Shown: positions 53,706-63,375 of the stretch, piece by piece
Position numbering within the stretch: the stretch's first letter is position 1
Layout of the letters: each line of letters starts with the position of its first letter
Assembly: GCA_002070205.1 (NCBI GenBank)
Contig: MWCU01000035.1
Span: 182,759-246,758, forward strand
From: Firmicutes bacterium ADurb.Bin182
GTDB taxonomy: Bacteria; Bacillota; Clostridia; Christensenellales; CAG-138
Reading direction: 5' to 3'
Length of the DNA: 64,000 bases
Translations under genes and position numbers: made by a program
The notes under the pieces: generated by a model
What the model saw: only the letters and a program-made list of their open reading frames with translations
Databases searched by the model: none
Told to the model about the DNA's origin: nothing

Positions 53706-53936
53706 TAAAAAGGTCTCCTGTCCACATAGGGACGGGAAACCCCGCGGTGCCACCCTGATTGAGTTTATAAAAACTCCGCTCGAAACCGTTAACGCCGGCT
53801 TACGGCTGAACCTACTGGTTTTCGGAACAGCGGCTTATGGCTGTCATTCGTGAAAATCTTGCAGATATGGCTTTCAGCCGCGGCCATTCCTCTCTTCGTG
53901 CCGATTTTTTCACTACTCTTCCAATCATCGCCTTTG
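53706..53936 (-). promoter_or_regulatory. T-box riboswitch controlling hisS-aspS
   Basis: The conserved T-box AGGGTGGCACCGCGG is at 53742-53756 on the minus strand, followed by a terminator hairpin (53712-53741) with a TTTTT run (53706-53711). Stem I begins with GATGATTGGAAGAGTAG. In the specifier loop, GAA-T-GAC-A places GAC (53843-53845) as the likely specifier, i.e. Asp; a nearby CAC (His) is less well placed. Uncharged tRNA would prevent termination. Confidence 0.9.
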
Positions 53937-53943
53937 AATACTC

Positions 53944-53971
53944 ATTATAGCACAGAAACCTTCATTGTCAA
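53944..53971 (-). promoter_or_regulatory. Promoter of the T-box/hisS-aspS operon
   Basis: Perfect TTGACA (53966-53971) and TATAAT (53944-53949) with a 16-base spacer on the minus strand. Confidence 0.85.
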
Positions 53972-53994
53972 TGGTTCAAGGGCACAGGTTCCAC

Positions 53995-55476
53995 TTATTG
54001 GGAGAACAGCCTTTTTTTGCGGACAGAAAGCTCGTCGATCTTATTTATGTAGGATGCGATATCTTTAGGCGCGGCGATTCGCTCTATTCGCCGTTCTTCG
54101 CTGAACACGCGTTTGGATATGGACCCCGCTCCGTGCGCCATTATGCTCTGAATCTCTTCCATCATATCGATGTTGTAAATACATTCGGTTCCCGGAACGC
54201 AATAACCGACGTTTTCCAAATTTCCCCTCATGTATTTTTGTCTGTACATGTAATAAGGATGCATTGAAAGCCGCTCCGCTGTTACTGCCGCTTGCTTTAC
54301 CATAATTTCCGCCTGCGAAGCATCGGGAAGCGGGTAATCAAAAAGACGCTGCTTAAGCTCTGATGAACGCTTGATTGCGAGCGTGTGCACCGTAAGATTT
54401 TCCGGCTTAAGCTCGAAGACTTTATCGAGCGTATATTGAAAATCTTCCGGACTCTCTCCGGGAAGCCCGGCTATTATATCCATGTTTATAACGCTGAATC
54501 CCGCCTCCCTTGCGGATTTGAAAGCCGATTCGATATCGTCAGGTGTATGGCTTCTGCCAATGCATAAAAGCGTCCTCGCGTTCATGCTTTGCGGGTTCAC
54601 GGAGATACGCTCCACACCGTGTTTTTTCATTATAAGAAGCTTATCCTTGTCTATAGTATCCGGACGCCCTGCTTCTACGGTAAGCTCCGCTCCGCAGCGG
54701 CCGTATGATTCAAGCGTATGATAAAGCAGTTCGTCCAGTTCCCTGCAAGTCAGCGAAGTCGGAGTCCCGCCGCCCACATATATGCTGCGGATGCGAAATC
54801 CCCGCTCCCCGGCAATATCGGCACCCAGTGAAATATCTTTTTTGAGCGCTTTGAGATATCCCTCTATATCGGTTTTTGATGTCCGGATTTGTGAAGCAAA
54901 TGAGCAGTACAGGCAGCGTGTCACGCAGAACGGTATCCCGATATACACATCAATGTCATTGTTTTTTCCGGCAGAGACTATAGGCTCCTGAGCAATGAGA
55001 ATTTTCTTTGCAAGCTCATATTTCTCTTTCGACACGTCAAAGTCTAAAAGCATAATCCGCTCCGCCTCATCGACGGACAATTCTTCCAAAAGCTCCCTGA
55101 GCAGTTTGGTGGGCCGGATTCCCGTAAGCGACCCCCACGGAGTATTGGCGGGGATGATTTTTTTAATCGCTCTGAAGACGGCGATTTTCATGCATCTTTT
55201 CTTAAGCCGTTTCAATATCAAGCTGCTTTGGCTAAAAATAGACATTTCAAAACAAGCGCTTGAATCAACGGCTTCGGTTCCGTCATTATAAACGAATCGG
55301 GCTGCCGCATTCAGTTTTCCGGTGTTCTCTGTCAATTCTGCCGATAAGAAATAATTGTTTGGTTCCGGTGCCGTTTGTCCGTCTGTAAATACGATATCCG
55401 TAAGGTCCAGAAACAGGCGAACCACCTCTGCGATATCGTTATTCAACGCCGGAGTGTTGGTAAAAACGCTCACCAT
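53995..55476 (-). CDS. hemZ: Oxygen-independent coproporphyrinogen oxidase-like protein HemZ
   Basis: 493 residues. An N-terminal extension (1-170) precedes the radical-SAM domain with FCVTRCLYCSF (C-x3-C-x2-C) and YVGGGTPTSL. Family members include true coproporphyrinogen III dehydrogenases and heme chaperones; without other heme genes here the substrate is uncertain. The ATG overlaps the end of the MBL gene. Confidence 0.9.
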   Translation of the reverse strand: MVSVFTNTPALNNDIAEVVRLFLDLTDIVFTDGQTAPEPNNYFLSAELTENTGKLNAAARFVYNDGTEAVDSSACFEMSIFSQSSLILKRLKKRCMKIAVFRAIKKIIPANTPWGSLTGIRPTKLLRELLEELSVDEAERIMLLDFDVSKEKYELAKKILIAQEPIVSAGKNNDIDVYIGIPFCVTRCLYCSFASQIRTSKTDIEGYLKALKKDISLGADIAGERGFRIRSIYVGGGTPTSLTCRELDELLYHTLESYGRCGAELTVEAGRPDTIDKDKLLIMKKHGVERISVNPQSMNARTLLCIGRSHTPDDIESAFKSAREAGFSVINMDIIAGLPGESPEDFQYTLDKVFELKPENLTVHTLAIKRSSELKQRLFDYPLPDASQAEIMVKQAAVTAERLSMHPYYMYRQKYMRGNLENVGYCVPGTECIYNIDMMEEIQSIMAHGAGSISKRVFSEERRIERIAAPKDIASYINKIDELSVRKKRLFSQ

Positions 55477-56114
55477 TCGTTTTGCTTCCAATGCTTTATA
55501 AAGGGATTGCGCTTCCTCTCAAACTCTAGCGTCGTTTTACCCATGTGGCCGGGATACACGTCGTAGTCGCCGTCGAGCGCAAATAACTTTAAGACTATCG
55601 AATCATAGAGCACAAAGGAATCGGAACCGGGCAAATCGGATCTGCCTGCGCTTAGCCGGAAAAGGGTATCGCCCGAAAATATTGCATGTTCATCTTTTAC
55701 CAGATAACAGACGCTGCCTTTGCTGTGACCTGGAGTATGGATAACCGTAAAACTAAGGCCTGCCGCTTCAAACTCAAAGCCGTCTTCCGCCAACAAATCC
55801 GCGCTGCAATGCTCTACCGATAAACCCATTGCATAAGACAGGTTAAACGTGTCTTCGTACAGCGCCGGAGCGTCATCCGGATGAATCAAGACTTTTGAGC
55901 CGTAATGCTTCTTCAGCCTTGAAACGCCCATTATATGGTCAAAATGACCGTGAGTAAGCAGAATATGAGTGCAGCTTAGCCCCATGTCCGAAAGCGATCT
56001 TATAACGATATCCGCGTCCGCGGGATCAATTACCGCGCAATCGGTTCCGTCCTTTGTGTGAACGATATAGGTATTGACATCAAGGGGACCTGTCTGAAGC
56101 GTATGAATGACCAT
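55470..56114 (-). CDS. MBL-fold metallohydrolase (glyoxalase II-like)
   Basis: 214 residues with LTHGHFDHIMG, HTPGHSKGSVCY and FSGDTLF, supplying all metal ligands of the glyoxalase-II-like subgroup. Substrate unknown. The ATG directly follows the dtd stop; rsh-dtd-MBL-hemZ is a common clostridial order. Confidence 0.92.
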   Translation of the reverse strand: MVIHTLQTGPLDVNTYIVHTKDGTDCAVIDPADADIVIRSLSDMGLSCTHILLTHGHFDHIMGVSRLKKHYGSKVLIHPDDAPALYEDTFNLSYAMGLSVEHCSADLLAEDGFEFEAAGLSFTVIHTPGHSKGSVCYLVKDEHAIFSGDTLFRLSAGRSDLPGSDSFVLYDSIVLKLFALDGDYDVYPGHMGKTTLEFERKRNPFIKHWKQNEW

Positions 56115-56561
56115 TCAAAACAACCTCTTGCTTTCGAGAAGTATCGTAACCGGGCCGTCGTTGACCAGGGAAACCTCCATATGTTCTCGGAATTCCCCGG
56201 TTTGAAGGCTTATCCTCCCGCTTAAGCATCTTATGGCATATTCATAAAGAGAAACGGCCTTCTCGGGTACTGCAGCTTTTATAAAGCTCGGCCTTCTTCC
56301 TTTGCGCGCGTCGCCGCAGAGCGTAAACTGTGATACGAGCAAAACGGAGCCGCCCGTATCCAGCACGGAAAGGTTCATCTTTTCATTTTCATCATCGAAT
56401 ATGCGAAGTCCGAGAACCTTCTCGCAAATATAATCGCAGTCATTTGTTTCGTCAGTGTCTTCTATTCCGAGAAAAACAAGCAGACCCTTTCCGATTTCCG
56501 CAATGGTCCTTCCTCCTGCCGCAACGCTTGCGGATTTGACCCTTTGAACAACTGCTCGCAT
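56115..56561 (-). CDS. dtd: D-aminoacyl-tRNA deacylase
   Basis: 148 residues. Conserved SQFTLCGDARKGRRPSF and the NDGPVTILLES (GP cis-Pro) motifs. It hydrolyses D-amino acids and glycine mischarged on tRNA. Next to rsh as in most Firmicutes. Confidence 0.96.
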   Translation of the reverse strand: MRAVVQRVKSASVAAGGRTIAEIGKGLLVFLGIEDTDETNDCDYICEKVLGLRIFDDENEKMNLSVLDTGGSVLLVSQFTLCGDARKGRRPSFIKAAVPEKAVSLYEYAIRCLSGRISLQTGEFREHMEVSLVNDGPVTILLESKRLF

Positions 56562-56574
56562 AAGACGCTCCTAA

Positions 56575-58743
56575 CTATACGCTGAGGCGGTAAACCTCAT
56601 TGACTGATTTTATTTTTCGCAGGTTTTTGATCACCGAATTCATCTGCGCGGTATCCTTTACTTCAAAAGACAGCTGAACGGTGACCTGATTATTCTTATC
56701 GGTCTTCGCGTTCACCGCTATCAAAGTTATGTTCATATTAACAAGAAGCTGCGAAATATCCATCAAAATACCGGAGCGCTCGGTCGCGGTAAGATGGATG
56801 TTGGCCGTATAAGAGGATTTGATGTCCGTCGCCCACTCAACGCCGATGATGCGTTCGGGATCTATAAGCAGTTCTTTGATATTCGGACAGTCCTCACGGT
56901 GTATTGAGACCCCTCTTCCTCTGGTAATATAACCTATGATCCTGTCCCCCGGAAGGGGGCTGCAGCAGTGGGCAAACCGGACGACCATATTGGGGTCGCC
57001 GCTTACCACAACGCCCCTTCCGGTGCCGTGAACAATCGGTTTTTGCTCATCCCTCTCAGCCAATGCCTCCGTTATCTCCGCCGCTTTGGTCGCTTTGCGG
57101 TGGAGTTCCATAAGCCTGTGCAAAGTCTGCCCGGTGGATATTCCGCCATATCCGATGGTGGCGTAAAGATCCTCGAGGTTTCCCATATTATGCCGCTTAA
57201 GCAATTCATTGTAATATTCGGGTTTTGTAAGGTCGCTCAGGTGATATCCGTGGCGGCGCGCGGCTTCCTCCAGCATATCCCTTCCGTTTTTAATGTTTTC
57301 TTCCCGGTTGGCTTTTTTGAACCATTGCCTGATTTTTGCTTTTGCCTGCTGAGTCTTAACGATTTTTATCCAGTCGCGGCTCGGCCCCGGCTGACTCGCG
57401 GAGGTCACTATCTCCACGACGTCGTTTGTTTTCAGCTTATAGTCCAGGCGCACCATAGAGCCGTTCACCTTCGCGTGCTGTGTGCGGTGGCCTACGTTGG
57501 TATGGATCCTGTAAGCAAAATCAAGAGGAGTAGATCCCGCGGGCAAATCGATGACATCGCCTCTCGGGGTCAATACGAAAACGTACTCGCTGAAAAAATC
57601 CTTGCGGACATTGTCCATAAATTCCTTCGCGTTATCGGCGTCGTTTTCGTATTCCAGCGCCTGCCGGAGCCAGGCGAGCTTGCTGTCGAGCTCATCCATA
57701 TTCGCCCGGCCTTCTTTATACATCCAATGCGCGGCAATGCCGTATTCCGCTGTTTTATGCATCTCATAAGTTCTTATCTGTACCTCGAAGGGGATACCTA
57801 TATCGCTGAACAGCGTAGTATGAAGGGAGCGATACATGTTGGGTTTCGGCATCGCAATATAGTCCTTAAAACGGCCGGGCACGGGTTTCCAAAGCGAATG
57901 GATAACTCCGAGCGCCGCATAACAGTCGTTGACCGTTTCGACGATGACCCGGACCGCAATCAGATCATAGATCTCATCGATGCTTGAGTTCTGTTTGACG
58001 ATCTTTCTGTAAGTACTGTACAAGTGCTTCGGCCTTCCGTTGATTTCAGCCTTTATGCCGGCTGTTATAAGCTGGCCTTTAATGGTTGAAATAGCGTTTT
58101 CCAGAAGGCGCATTCTTTCCTGCTGCTGCAGAGCTATCGCTTTGCTTAGCCTTTCGTATTCTTCAGGCATCAGGTGGAAAAACGCGAGGTCCTCAAGCTC
58201 CGCTTTGATTGCGCCCATGCCGAAGCGATGCGCGAGCGGCGCGTAAACATCCAGCGTTTCTTTTGCTTTTCTCGCCCTTTTTTCGCCCGCACAGTACTCG
58301 AGAGTACGCATATTGTGCAGTCTGTCGGCAAGTTTGATAATTACGACACGGACATCATTAGCGATAGCAAGAAACATCTTCCTGAGGTTTTCAGCCTGCT
58401 GTTCCTCGCGCGTGATATAAGCTTTTTCCCCGGATTTGGTGAGTTTTGTTACGCCGTCTACCATGCGCGCGATCTCCGCGCCGAATATCGCCGATATCTG
58501 CTCAAGAGTAATTCCTTCGCTGTCCTCCACGACATCATGCAAAAGCCCCGCGATTACCGTTTGGCTGTCCATGCCCATATCGTAAAGCATCGTCGCAACG
58601 ACCTCGGGATGAACGAAATAGTTTTCGCCCGATTCCCGTTTTTGCTCGGAATGAGCTTTTTGCGCAAAATCGATCGCTTTTGAAAGCAATTCCAGTTGTT
58701 CGGGGGTAAACGTAGCGGCGCATTTTTCGTACAGCGTATTCAT
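56575..58743 (-). CDS. relA: Bifunctional (p)ppGpp synthetase/hydrolase (RSH)
   Basis: 722 residues. HD hydrolase domain (HPEVVATML, LLHDVVED), synthetase domain (YRSLHTTLFS), TGS (about 390-450), helical and zinc-finger regions (HCCSPLPGDRIIGYI) and a C-terminal ACT. Both catalytic halves look intact. It sets the stringent response. AAAGGAGGTGA precedes the ATG. Confidence 0.97.
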   Translation of the reverse strand: MNTLYEKCAATFTPEQLELLSKAIDFAQKAHSEQKRESGENYFVHPEVVATMLYDMGMDSQTVIAGLLHDVVEDSEGITLEQISAIFGAEIARMVDGVTKLTKSGEKAYITREEQQAENLRKMFLAIANDVRVVIIKLADRLHNMRTLEYCAGEKRARKAKETLDVYAPLAHRFGMGAIKAELEDLAFFHLMPEEYERLSKAIALQQQERMRLLENAISTIKGQLITAGIKAEINGRPKHLYSTYRKIVKQNSSIDEIYDLIAVRVIVETVNDCYAALGVIHSLWKPVPGRFKDYIAMPKPNMYRSLHTTLFSDIGIPFEVQIRTYEMHKTAEYGIAAHWMYKEGRANMDELDSKLAWLRQALEYENDADNAKEFMDNVRKDFFSEYVFVLTPRGDVIDLPAGSTPLDFAYRIHTNVGHRTQHAKVNGSMVRLDYKLKTNDVVEIVTSASQPGPSRDWIKIVKTQQAKAKIRQWFKKANREENIKNGRDMLEEAARRHGYHLSDLTKPEYYNELLKRHNMGNLEDLYATIGYGGISTGQTLHRLMELHRKATKAAEITEALAERDEQKPIVHGTGRGVVVSGDPNMVVRFAHCCSPLPGDRIIGYITRGRGVSIHREDCPNIKELLIDPERIIGVEWATDIKSSYTANIHLTATERSGILMDISQLLVNMNITLIAVNAKTDKNNQVTVQLSFEVKDTAQMNSVIKNLRKIKSVNEVYRLSV

Positions 58744-58790
58744 ACAACTCACCTCCTTTTAAGCTTGATATTCCTCAGCCTAAAGAATAA

Positions 58791-58810
58791 ATCAACGGCA
58801 TGCCGTTGAT
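58791..58810 (-). terminator. Perfect 20-bp palindrome after apt
   Basis: ATCAACGGCA and TGCCGTTGAT abut without a spacer. On the minus strand it is followed by TTATTCTTT, so it could be a weak terminator between apt and rsh. The perfect symmetry could also serve as a protein site. Confidence 0.5.
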
Positions 58811-58835
58811 CTATATCGACCGGGAAGTATGGAAA

Positions 58836-59348
58836 TCAGAACGCAACAACAGACTCCACGTCATAGTCTTTGAGCATTTCGCGGCCGTTAAGATCCGAAA
58901 GCTCTATTGCAAACCTTGCAGCCACTACTATTCCTCCGGCCTGCTCCGCAAGCCTTATTGTCGCAAGCGCGGTACCGCCTGTCGCGAGCAAATCGTCCAC
59001 AACGGCAATACGCTGTCCGGGCTGTATGGAATCGGTATGGATCTCGAGGACATCCGCTCCGTATTCAAGGCCGTATTCAAATCTGTTTGTTTCATAAGGC
59101 AGTTTTCCGGGCTTTCTGGCAAGAACGAATCCTGCGCGCAGAGCATACGCCAATGCGGCGCCTATTACGAAACCCCTCGCCTCGGGACCTATCACGATGT
59201 CTACGCCTTTATCGCGAAGGCTGTCCGCCATCGCTTGTATTAAAGCATAATAAGCTTCTTTATCCTTAAGGAGAGTGGTAATGTCCCGAAATAAAATCCC
59301 CTTTTTGGGAAAGTCGGGAATGCTTCGTATTTTAGATTTTAGATCCAT
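58836..59348 (-). CDS. apt: Adenine phosphoribosyltransferase
   Basis: 170 residues. PRPP motif VDDLLATGGTA, GPEARGFVIG and RKPGKLPYE. Salvages adenine to AMP. The start lies inside the end of recJ (17-base overlap). recJ-apt-rsh is a standard Firmicutes cluster. Confidence 0.97.
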   Translation of the reverse strand: MDLKSKIRSIPDFPKKGILFRDITTLLKDKEAYYALIQAMADSLRDKGVDIVIGPEARGFVIGAALAYALRAGFVLARKPGKLPYETNRFEYGLEYGADVLEIHTDSIQPGQRIAVVDDLLATGGTALATIRLAEQAGGIVVAARFAIELSDLNGREMLKDYDVESVVAF

Positions 59349-61791
59349 ATCGATCCTCCTGTCCTTTTATACTCAGAGAGTATTCCTTAAGCATCATCGG
59401 CAGTGAGTTTGCTATGCGGTAGCATTTGCTTTCATCCAATGAACGGCGGGAACTCTTTTTATCGAGCGACCATCCCGAGCCGATATCTTTTTTGATGAAT
59501 CCCAGTTCCTCGAATATGGCCATCGCAAGCCTTGATTTATGCGGAGGGGTCCCTGTTTTTTGTTCAATAAGTTTTAAAACATCTTCCTTGATCCGCATTC
59601 TTGTACAAGCTAGAGCATCAAGAGCGCTGTAATGGTCTTTCAGTTCTTCCCGCCCGACGGAAAATTTCTCCGTTATGCTTAAGCCATCCGGAACTTCATT
59701 CGATACAAACACATCCGCATGTTTGGAAAGTTCACAGATCATGCCGGTAGAAAAACAGCAGTCATATACCAAAATCCTGTCGTACCGGGACGGTTTCATT
59801 TTGTCGATAACCGGAGCGAACACGACGGAGTTGTACGCGCAGGGGTCGTCATCATGCGTAAAAAAGCGAATATCCGCGCCCGGCGATTCAGCGCTTTTCA
59901 AAAGCCTTTCGGCGCCCCCGGGGGTAAAGCACAAAACCAGTGTGCCTGCAATATCGGCATTCATAAACAGCTTAAATGCAGCGTCCGAGTCAACGGCGTT
60001 TACCTTTAAAGTGCCACGCATATCATTATATAGAATATTGCGTGAAATTGCATCATAAAATTTCTGTTCATGCTTTCTGATGTATTCCGCGGGATCCTCG
60101 ATTTCCAGCCTTTCTATCGCCTTTAAATGCAGCTGAACGTTTTTTTGATTATTCCACTCGTCAATCGCCGGTGTGAAAGCTATTTTTACCCGGCTCATTG
60201 CAGAGTAGTCAAAAGCCCTGTCGCCGCGTCCGAATGCGATAAGATCGACAGCATGATCATCCTGCCTGACAGACGCCTTTAAATGCTCACCTTTTCCTCC
60301 GACCAGGCGTATGGATTCAAGCTCAGCGGGTTCCGTCACAATAAGCGGAACGGGATTTCCCTCGCCGAAAGGCGCAAGGCGTTCCAAATCTTTAATGAAA
60401 TCCTCGGTTATTTCTCGAAGCTTTGCATTCAGTTCATATTTGAGGACGGGAATAAAACGGCCGGCCGGATACTCGGTTTTCAAATACTCATTTATACTTC
60501 GTCTGAACGGCTCTAAATTGTCATTGTCCATAGTAATACCGGCCGCTCCGGCGTGTCCGCCGTACTTTATAAAATACTCTTCAAAGCGTGTTAAAAGCTC
60601 ATACAGATTCAAATCGGCGGCGGTCCTTCCGGAGCCTGTCAATATACCTTCCGTTTCAGAAAAAAGTATCACAGGCCTGTTATACCGCTCTGCCAGGCGG
60701 GATGCGGCGATTCCGAGGATCCCCGGATTCCAGTTGCGGGAGCTTAAGATTATGCACCGAAGGCTTGAAATTCTTTCACGCCCGATCATCTCCTCCGCCT
60801 CCGCTATTATATCCGCTTCTTCAGACTGCCTTTGCGCGTTAAGCATATTTAATTTTCCAACGATTTGCGCTATTCGCTTATTGTCATTCGTGAGCAGCAG
60901 TTCGACTGCGATCGAAGCGTCTTCCATCCTTCCCGACGCATTAAGGCGCGGCGCGATGCCGAAGGACACATCCCTTGCATCATATTCTCTTTTCCTTGTT
61001 TTTAAGGATTCTAAGAGCGCTTTCAGCCCCGGTGAACAAGCCCCATCATTCAGGGCATTTAAAGCCAGTGACGCCAATATCCTGTTTTCTCCCAGCAGAG
61101 GAACGACGTCGGCTATGGTTGCAATACCGGCCGGCAGGATATACGGTTTGAGAGACTCTCTGCCGTCCATTGCCTGTATAAGCTTTAATACGATACCGGC
61201 GCCGCAAAGATATTTTTCCGGATAGCGGCTGTCCTGCCGGTTATGATCGATTACCGCGACGCAGCGCGGGATTTCATCTTTGCACTGATGATGATCAGTA
61301 ACTATTACATCCATCCCGAGCTCAGCGCATTCGTCGATCTCTTTCATTGAGCCGATCCCGTTGTCAACGGTTATTATCAGCTTTATTCCGCTTTTATACA
61401 GCTCCCGGACGGTTTTGGCGTTCATTCCGTACCCTTCAGAATGGCGCGAAGGTATATGATAGATTACGTTCGCCTCTTTGGAGACGAGAAATCGCATCAG
61501 CATAGCGGTAGCGCATATCCCGTCCGCGTCATAATCGCCGTATATACACACCGGTTCTTTGCTTTCGACAGCCCGTCCGATACGCAGTATTGCCTTGTCG
61601 ATATCCGGCAGAAGCATCGGATCATAAAGCTGCGCGATATTAGGGTTTAGAAAAGAATCAACGGCGGCGGAGTCGGTCAGTCCGCGGTTGACCAAAAGCC
61701 CGGCAAGCATACGGGATACACCGGTTTGCTTCGCGATGCGCGCAATCGTATCTTCCGGTATCGATACGGATCTTTGCTCAAACCTTATCAT
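59332..61791 (-). CDS. recJ: Single-stranded-DNA-specific exonuclease RecJ
   Basis: 819 residues. DHH motifs YGDYDADGICA, DNGIG, TDHHQ and the DHHA1 GGHAGAAG, then an OB domain and a long C-terminal extension (about 570-819) as in Bacillus-type RecJ. 5'-3' exonuclease in repair. Its ATG overlaps the scfB stop. Confidence 0.96.
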   Translation of the reverse strand: MIRFEQRSVSIPEDTIARIAKQTGVSRMLAGLLVNRGLTDSAAVDSFLNPNIAQLYDPMLLPDIDKAILRIGRAVESKEPVCIYGDYDADGICATAMLMRFLVSKEANVIYHIPSRHSEGYGMNAKTVRELYKSGIKLIITVDNGIGSMKEIDECAELGMDVIVTDHHQCKDEIPRCVAVIDHNRQDSRYPEKYLCGAGIVLKLIQAMDGRESLKPYILPAGIATIADVVPLLGENRILASLALNALNDGACSPGLKALLESLKTRKREYDARDVSFGIAPRLNASGRMEDASIAVELLLTNDNKRIAQIVGKLNMLNAQRQSEEADIIAEAEEMIGRERISSLRCIILSSRNWNPGILGIAASRLAERYNRPVILFSETEGILTGSGRTAADLNLYELLTRFEEYFIKYGGHAGAAGITMDNDNLEPFRRSINEYLKTEYPAGRFIPVLKYELNAKLREITEDFIKDLERLAPFGEGNPVPLIVTEPAELESIRLVGGKGEHLKASVRQDDHAVDLIAFGRGDRAFDYSAMSRVKIAFTPAIDEWNNQKNVQLHLKAIERLEIEDPAEYIRKHEQKFYDAISRNILYNDMRGTLKVNAVDSDAAFKLFMNADIAGTLVLCFTPGGAERLLKSAESPGADIRFFTHDDDPCAYNSVVFAPVIDKMKPSRYDRILVYDCCFSTGMICELSKHADVFVSNEVPDGLSITEKFSVGREELKDHYSALDALACTRMRIKEDVLKLIEQKTGTPPHKSRLAMAIFEELGFIKKDIGSGWSLDKKSSRRSLDESKCYRIANSLPMMLKEYSLSIKGQEDRYGSKI

Positions 61792-63118
61792 TTTCTTCCC
61801 GTTCCTTTATGCATATACCGATAGCGCACTCCGTCCGTTTCTTCTCAAGCTCGCATGTCAGTTCATAAGGTTTTCGGATATCGCCGTTAAATATATACGC
61901 GTTTGCCGCGCAGCCGCCGCTGCAGTGGTATTTTGCCCAGCAGTTGCTGCACGCGCGTTTTGTTTCTATATTGCATTCTTTAAATTTATTCCTGATATCC
62001 TCTCTTAAGTTGTTATCGATAACGCTGCCCATATTGAAGCTTTCGTGACCGACGAACTGATGGCAAGGGTAAATATCTCCGTCCGGCGTGACCGCCACAT
62101 ATTCGTTCCCCGCACCGCAGCCTGTTACGCGCTTTTTAAGGCACGGACCGTTCTCCAAATCGATCATAAAATGAAAAAAGTTGAACCATTTCCCTTCTTT
62201 GCGATGTGAAAGCAGCATTTTTGCCAACAGATCATATTGTGAGCGTATAGAAGGGATATGCTCAGCTAAAATCGCGTACGGACTGTTTTCGGGGAGAATG
62301 ACGGGTTCGACCGACACCTGCCTGAAACCAAGATCGACAAGCGCTTCAACATCTTTTGCAAAGTCGAGATTCTTTGATGTAAAAGTGCCGCGGGCGTAGT
62401 ATTCCTTGTCTCCCCTTTCAGCTATAAGCTTTTGAGCTTTGGGAACGATAATGTCAAACGAGCCTTTATTGTTGACGGTCGGTCTCATCGAGTCATGAAC
62501 GCTTTTGCGGCCGTCCAAACTGATAACGACATTATGCATTTCCCGGTTTATAAAGCCGATGATTTCATCATTGAGTCCGACGCAGTTTGTCGTGATTGTG
62601 AAATTGATCTGCTTATCGTACTTTTTTTCCGACTCGCGGCCGTATTCGACCAGGTCTTTCACTACCTCAAAGTTCATCAACGGTTCGCCGCCGAAAAAAT
62701 CGACCTCAAGGTGTTTTCTTTTGCCGGAATGCTCCATCAAAAAATCCAAAGCCCTCTTTCCGACTTCTAAGCTCATCATCTTTCGTTCGCCGTGAAAATC
62801 GCCCGTCGACGCAAAGCAATACTTGCAGCGCAGATTACAATCGTGCGCCACGTGAAGGCACATCGCTTTTATGACGTTTTGACCGCCGCGGTTAACTGGC
62901 AGCGGCGCAGGGCAGTCGAACATTTTTCCCGACTTCAGCTCTTCAATTTCATTAAGAACGTCTTGAATATCTTCGTTCGGGTAAGGCAGAGAGTTAGGGT
63001 CCATGCCGGAATTTACAGCATTGACCGCATTAAAGCTCAGCTCGTCCAGCATATGGACGGCGCCGCTTTCAACGTCGAGAGCGAGCAGAATATCTTCAAA
63101 TTTGAATGTATGTACCAA
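61778..63118 (-). CDS. scfB: SCIFF peptide maturase (radical SAM, SPASM)
   Basis: 446 residues from a TTG start with GGAGG six bases upstream. Radical-SAM C94-x3-C98-x2-C101 (CNLRCKYC), then a SPASM domain (CGAGNEYVAVTPDG ... CSNCWAKYHCSGGC) for two auxiliary clusters. It installs thioether cross-links in the SCIFF precursor encoded just upstream. The N-terminal RRE-like part (HTFKFEDILLALDVESG) binds the precursor. An ATG nine codons earlier lies before the ribosome binding site. Confidence 0.94.
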   Translation of the reverse strand: MVHTFKFEDILLALDVESGAVHMLDELSFNAVNAVNSGMDPNSLPYPNEDIQDVLNEIEELKSGKMFDCPAPLPVNRGGQNVIKAMCLHVAHDCNLRCKYCFASTGDFHGERKMMSLEVGKRALDFLMEHSGKRKHLEVDFFGGEPLMNFEVVKDLVEYGRESEKKYDKQINFTITTNCVGLNDEIIGFINREMHNVVISLDGRKSVHDSMRPTVNNKGSFDIIVPKAQKLIAERGDKEYYARGTFTSKNLDFAKDVEALVDLGFRQVSVEPVILPENSPYAILAEHIPSIRSQYDLLAKMLLSHRKEGKWFNFFHFMIDLENGPCLKKRVTGCGAGNEYVAVTPDGDIYPCHQFVGHESFNMGSVIDNNLREDIRNKFKECNIETKRACSNCWAKYHCSGGCAANAYIFNGDIRKPYELTCELEKKRTECAIGICIKEREENDKV

Positions 63119-63150
63119 AATATGCCTCCGAACGGTCAAAAACATGACAA

Positions 63151-63173
63151 GGGCAGACCGAATCGGCCTGCCC
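63151..63173 (-). other. Hairpin between scfA and scfB
   Basis: GGGCAG and CTGCCC enclose an inner CCGATTCGG stem and a G-T pair. No T run, so it probably protects or partly attenuates the message, giving more scfA than scfB product. Confidence 0.6.
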
Positions 63174-63199
63174 GGACCTTGTACAGCTTCTTTGACCGA

Positions 63200-63343
63200 T
63201 TATTTTTTTTCGTTAACGCATTTTTGATTGGCGACTGTGCAGGATGTTTTGCATGCCGACTGACAGGATGCCTGGCACTCGCCGCAGCCAGTGGAAACGG
63301 ATGTATCGATGCACGATTTTTGAACTGTTTTTATATGCTTCAT
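63200..63343 (-). CDS. scfA: SCIFF ribosomal peptide precursor
   Basis: 47 residues with the invariant core CGECQASCQSACKTSCTVAN (Cys20, 23, 27, 31, 35) and a last Cys42. An extra Cys11 gives seven cysteines rather than the six for which the family was named. The leader starts MKHIKT as in the family. GGAGGA precedes the ATG. This ranthipeptide is near-universal in Clostridia; its role is unknown. Confidence 0.95.
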   Translation of the reverse strand: MKHIKTVQKSCIDTSVSTGCGECQASCQSACKTSCTVANQKCVNEKK

Positions 63344-63375
63344 CGTTGTTCCTCCAAAGCAAATCTACTTTTTGT

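Noticed and set aside
56968..57987. 339-codon plus-strand frame
   Set aside because: Longest antisense frame in the window, but it is a mirror of the rsh coding sequence, which has all expected motifs.
60311..61225. 304-codon plus-strand frame
   Set aside because: Antisense shadow inside recJ.
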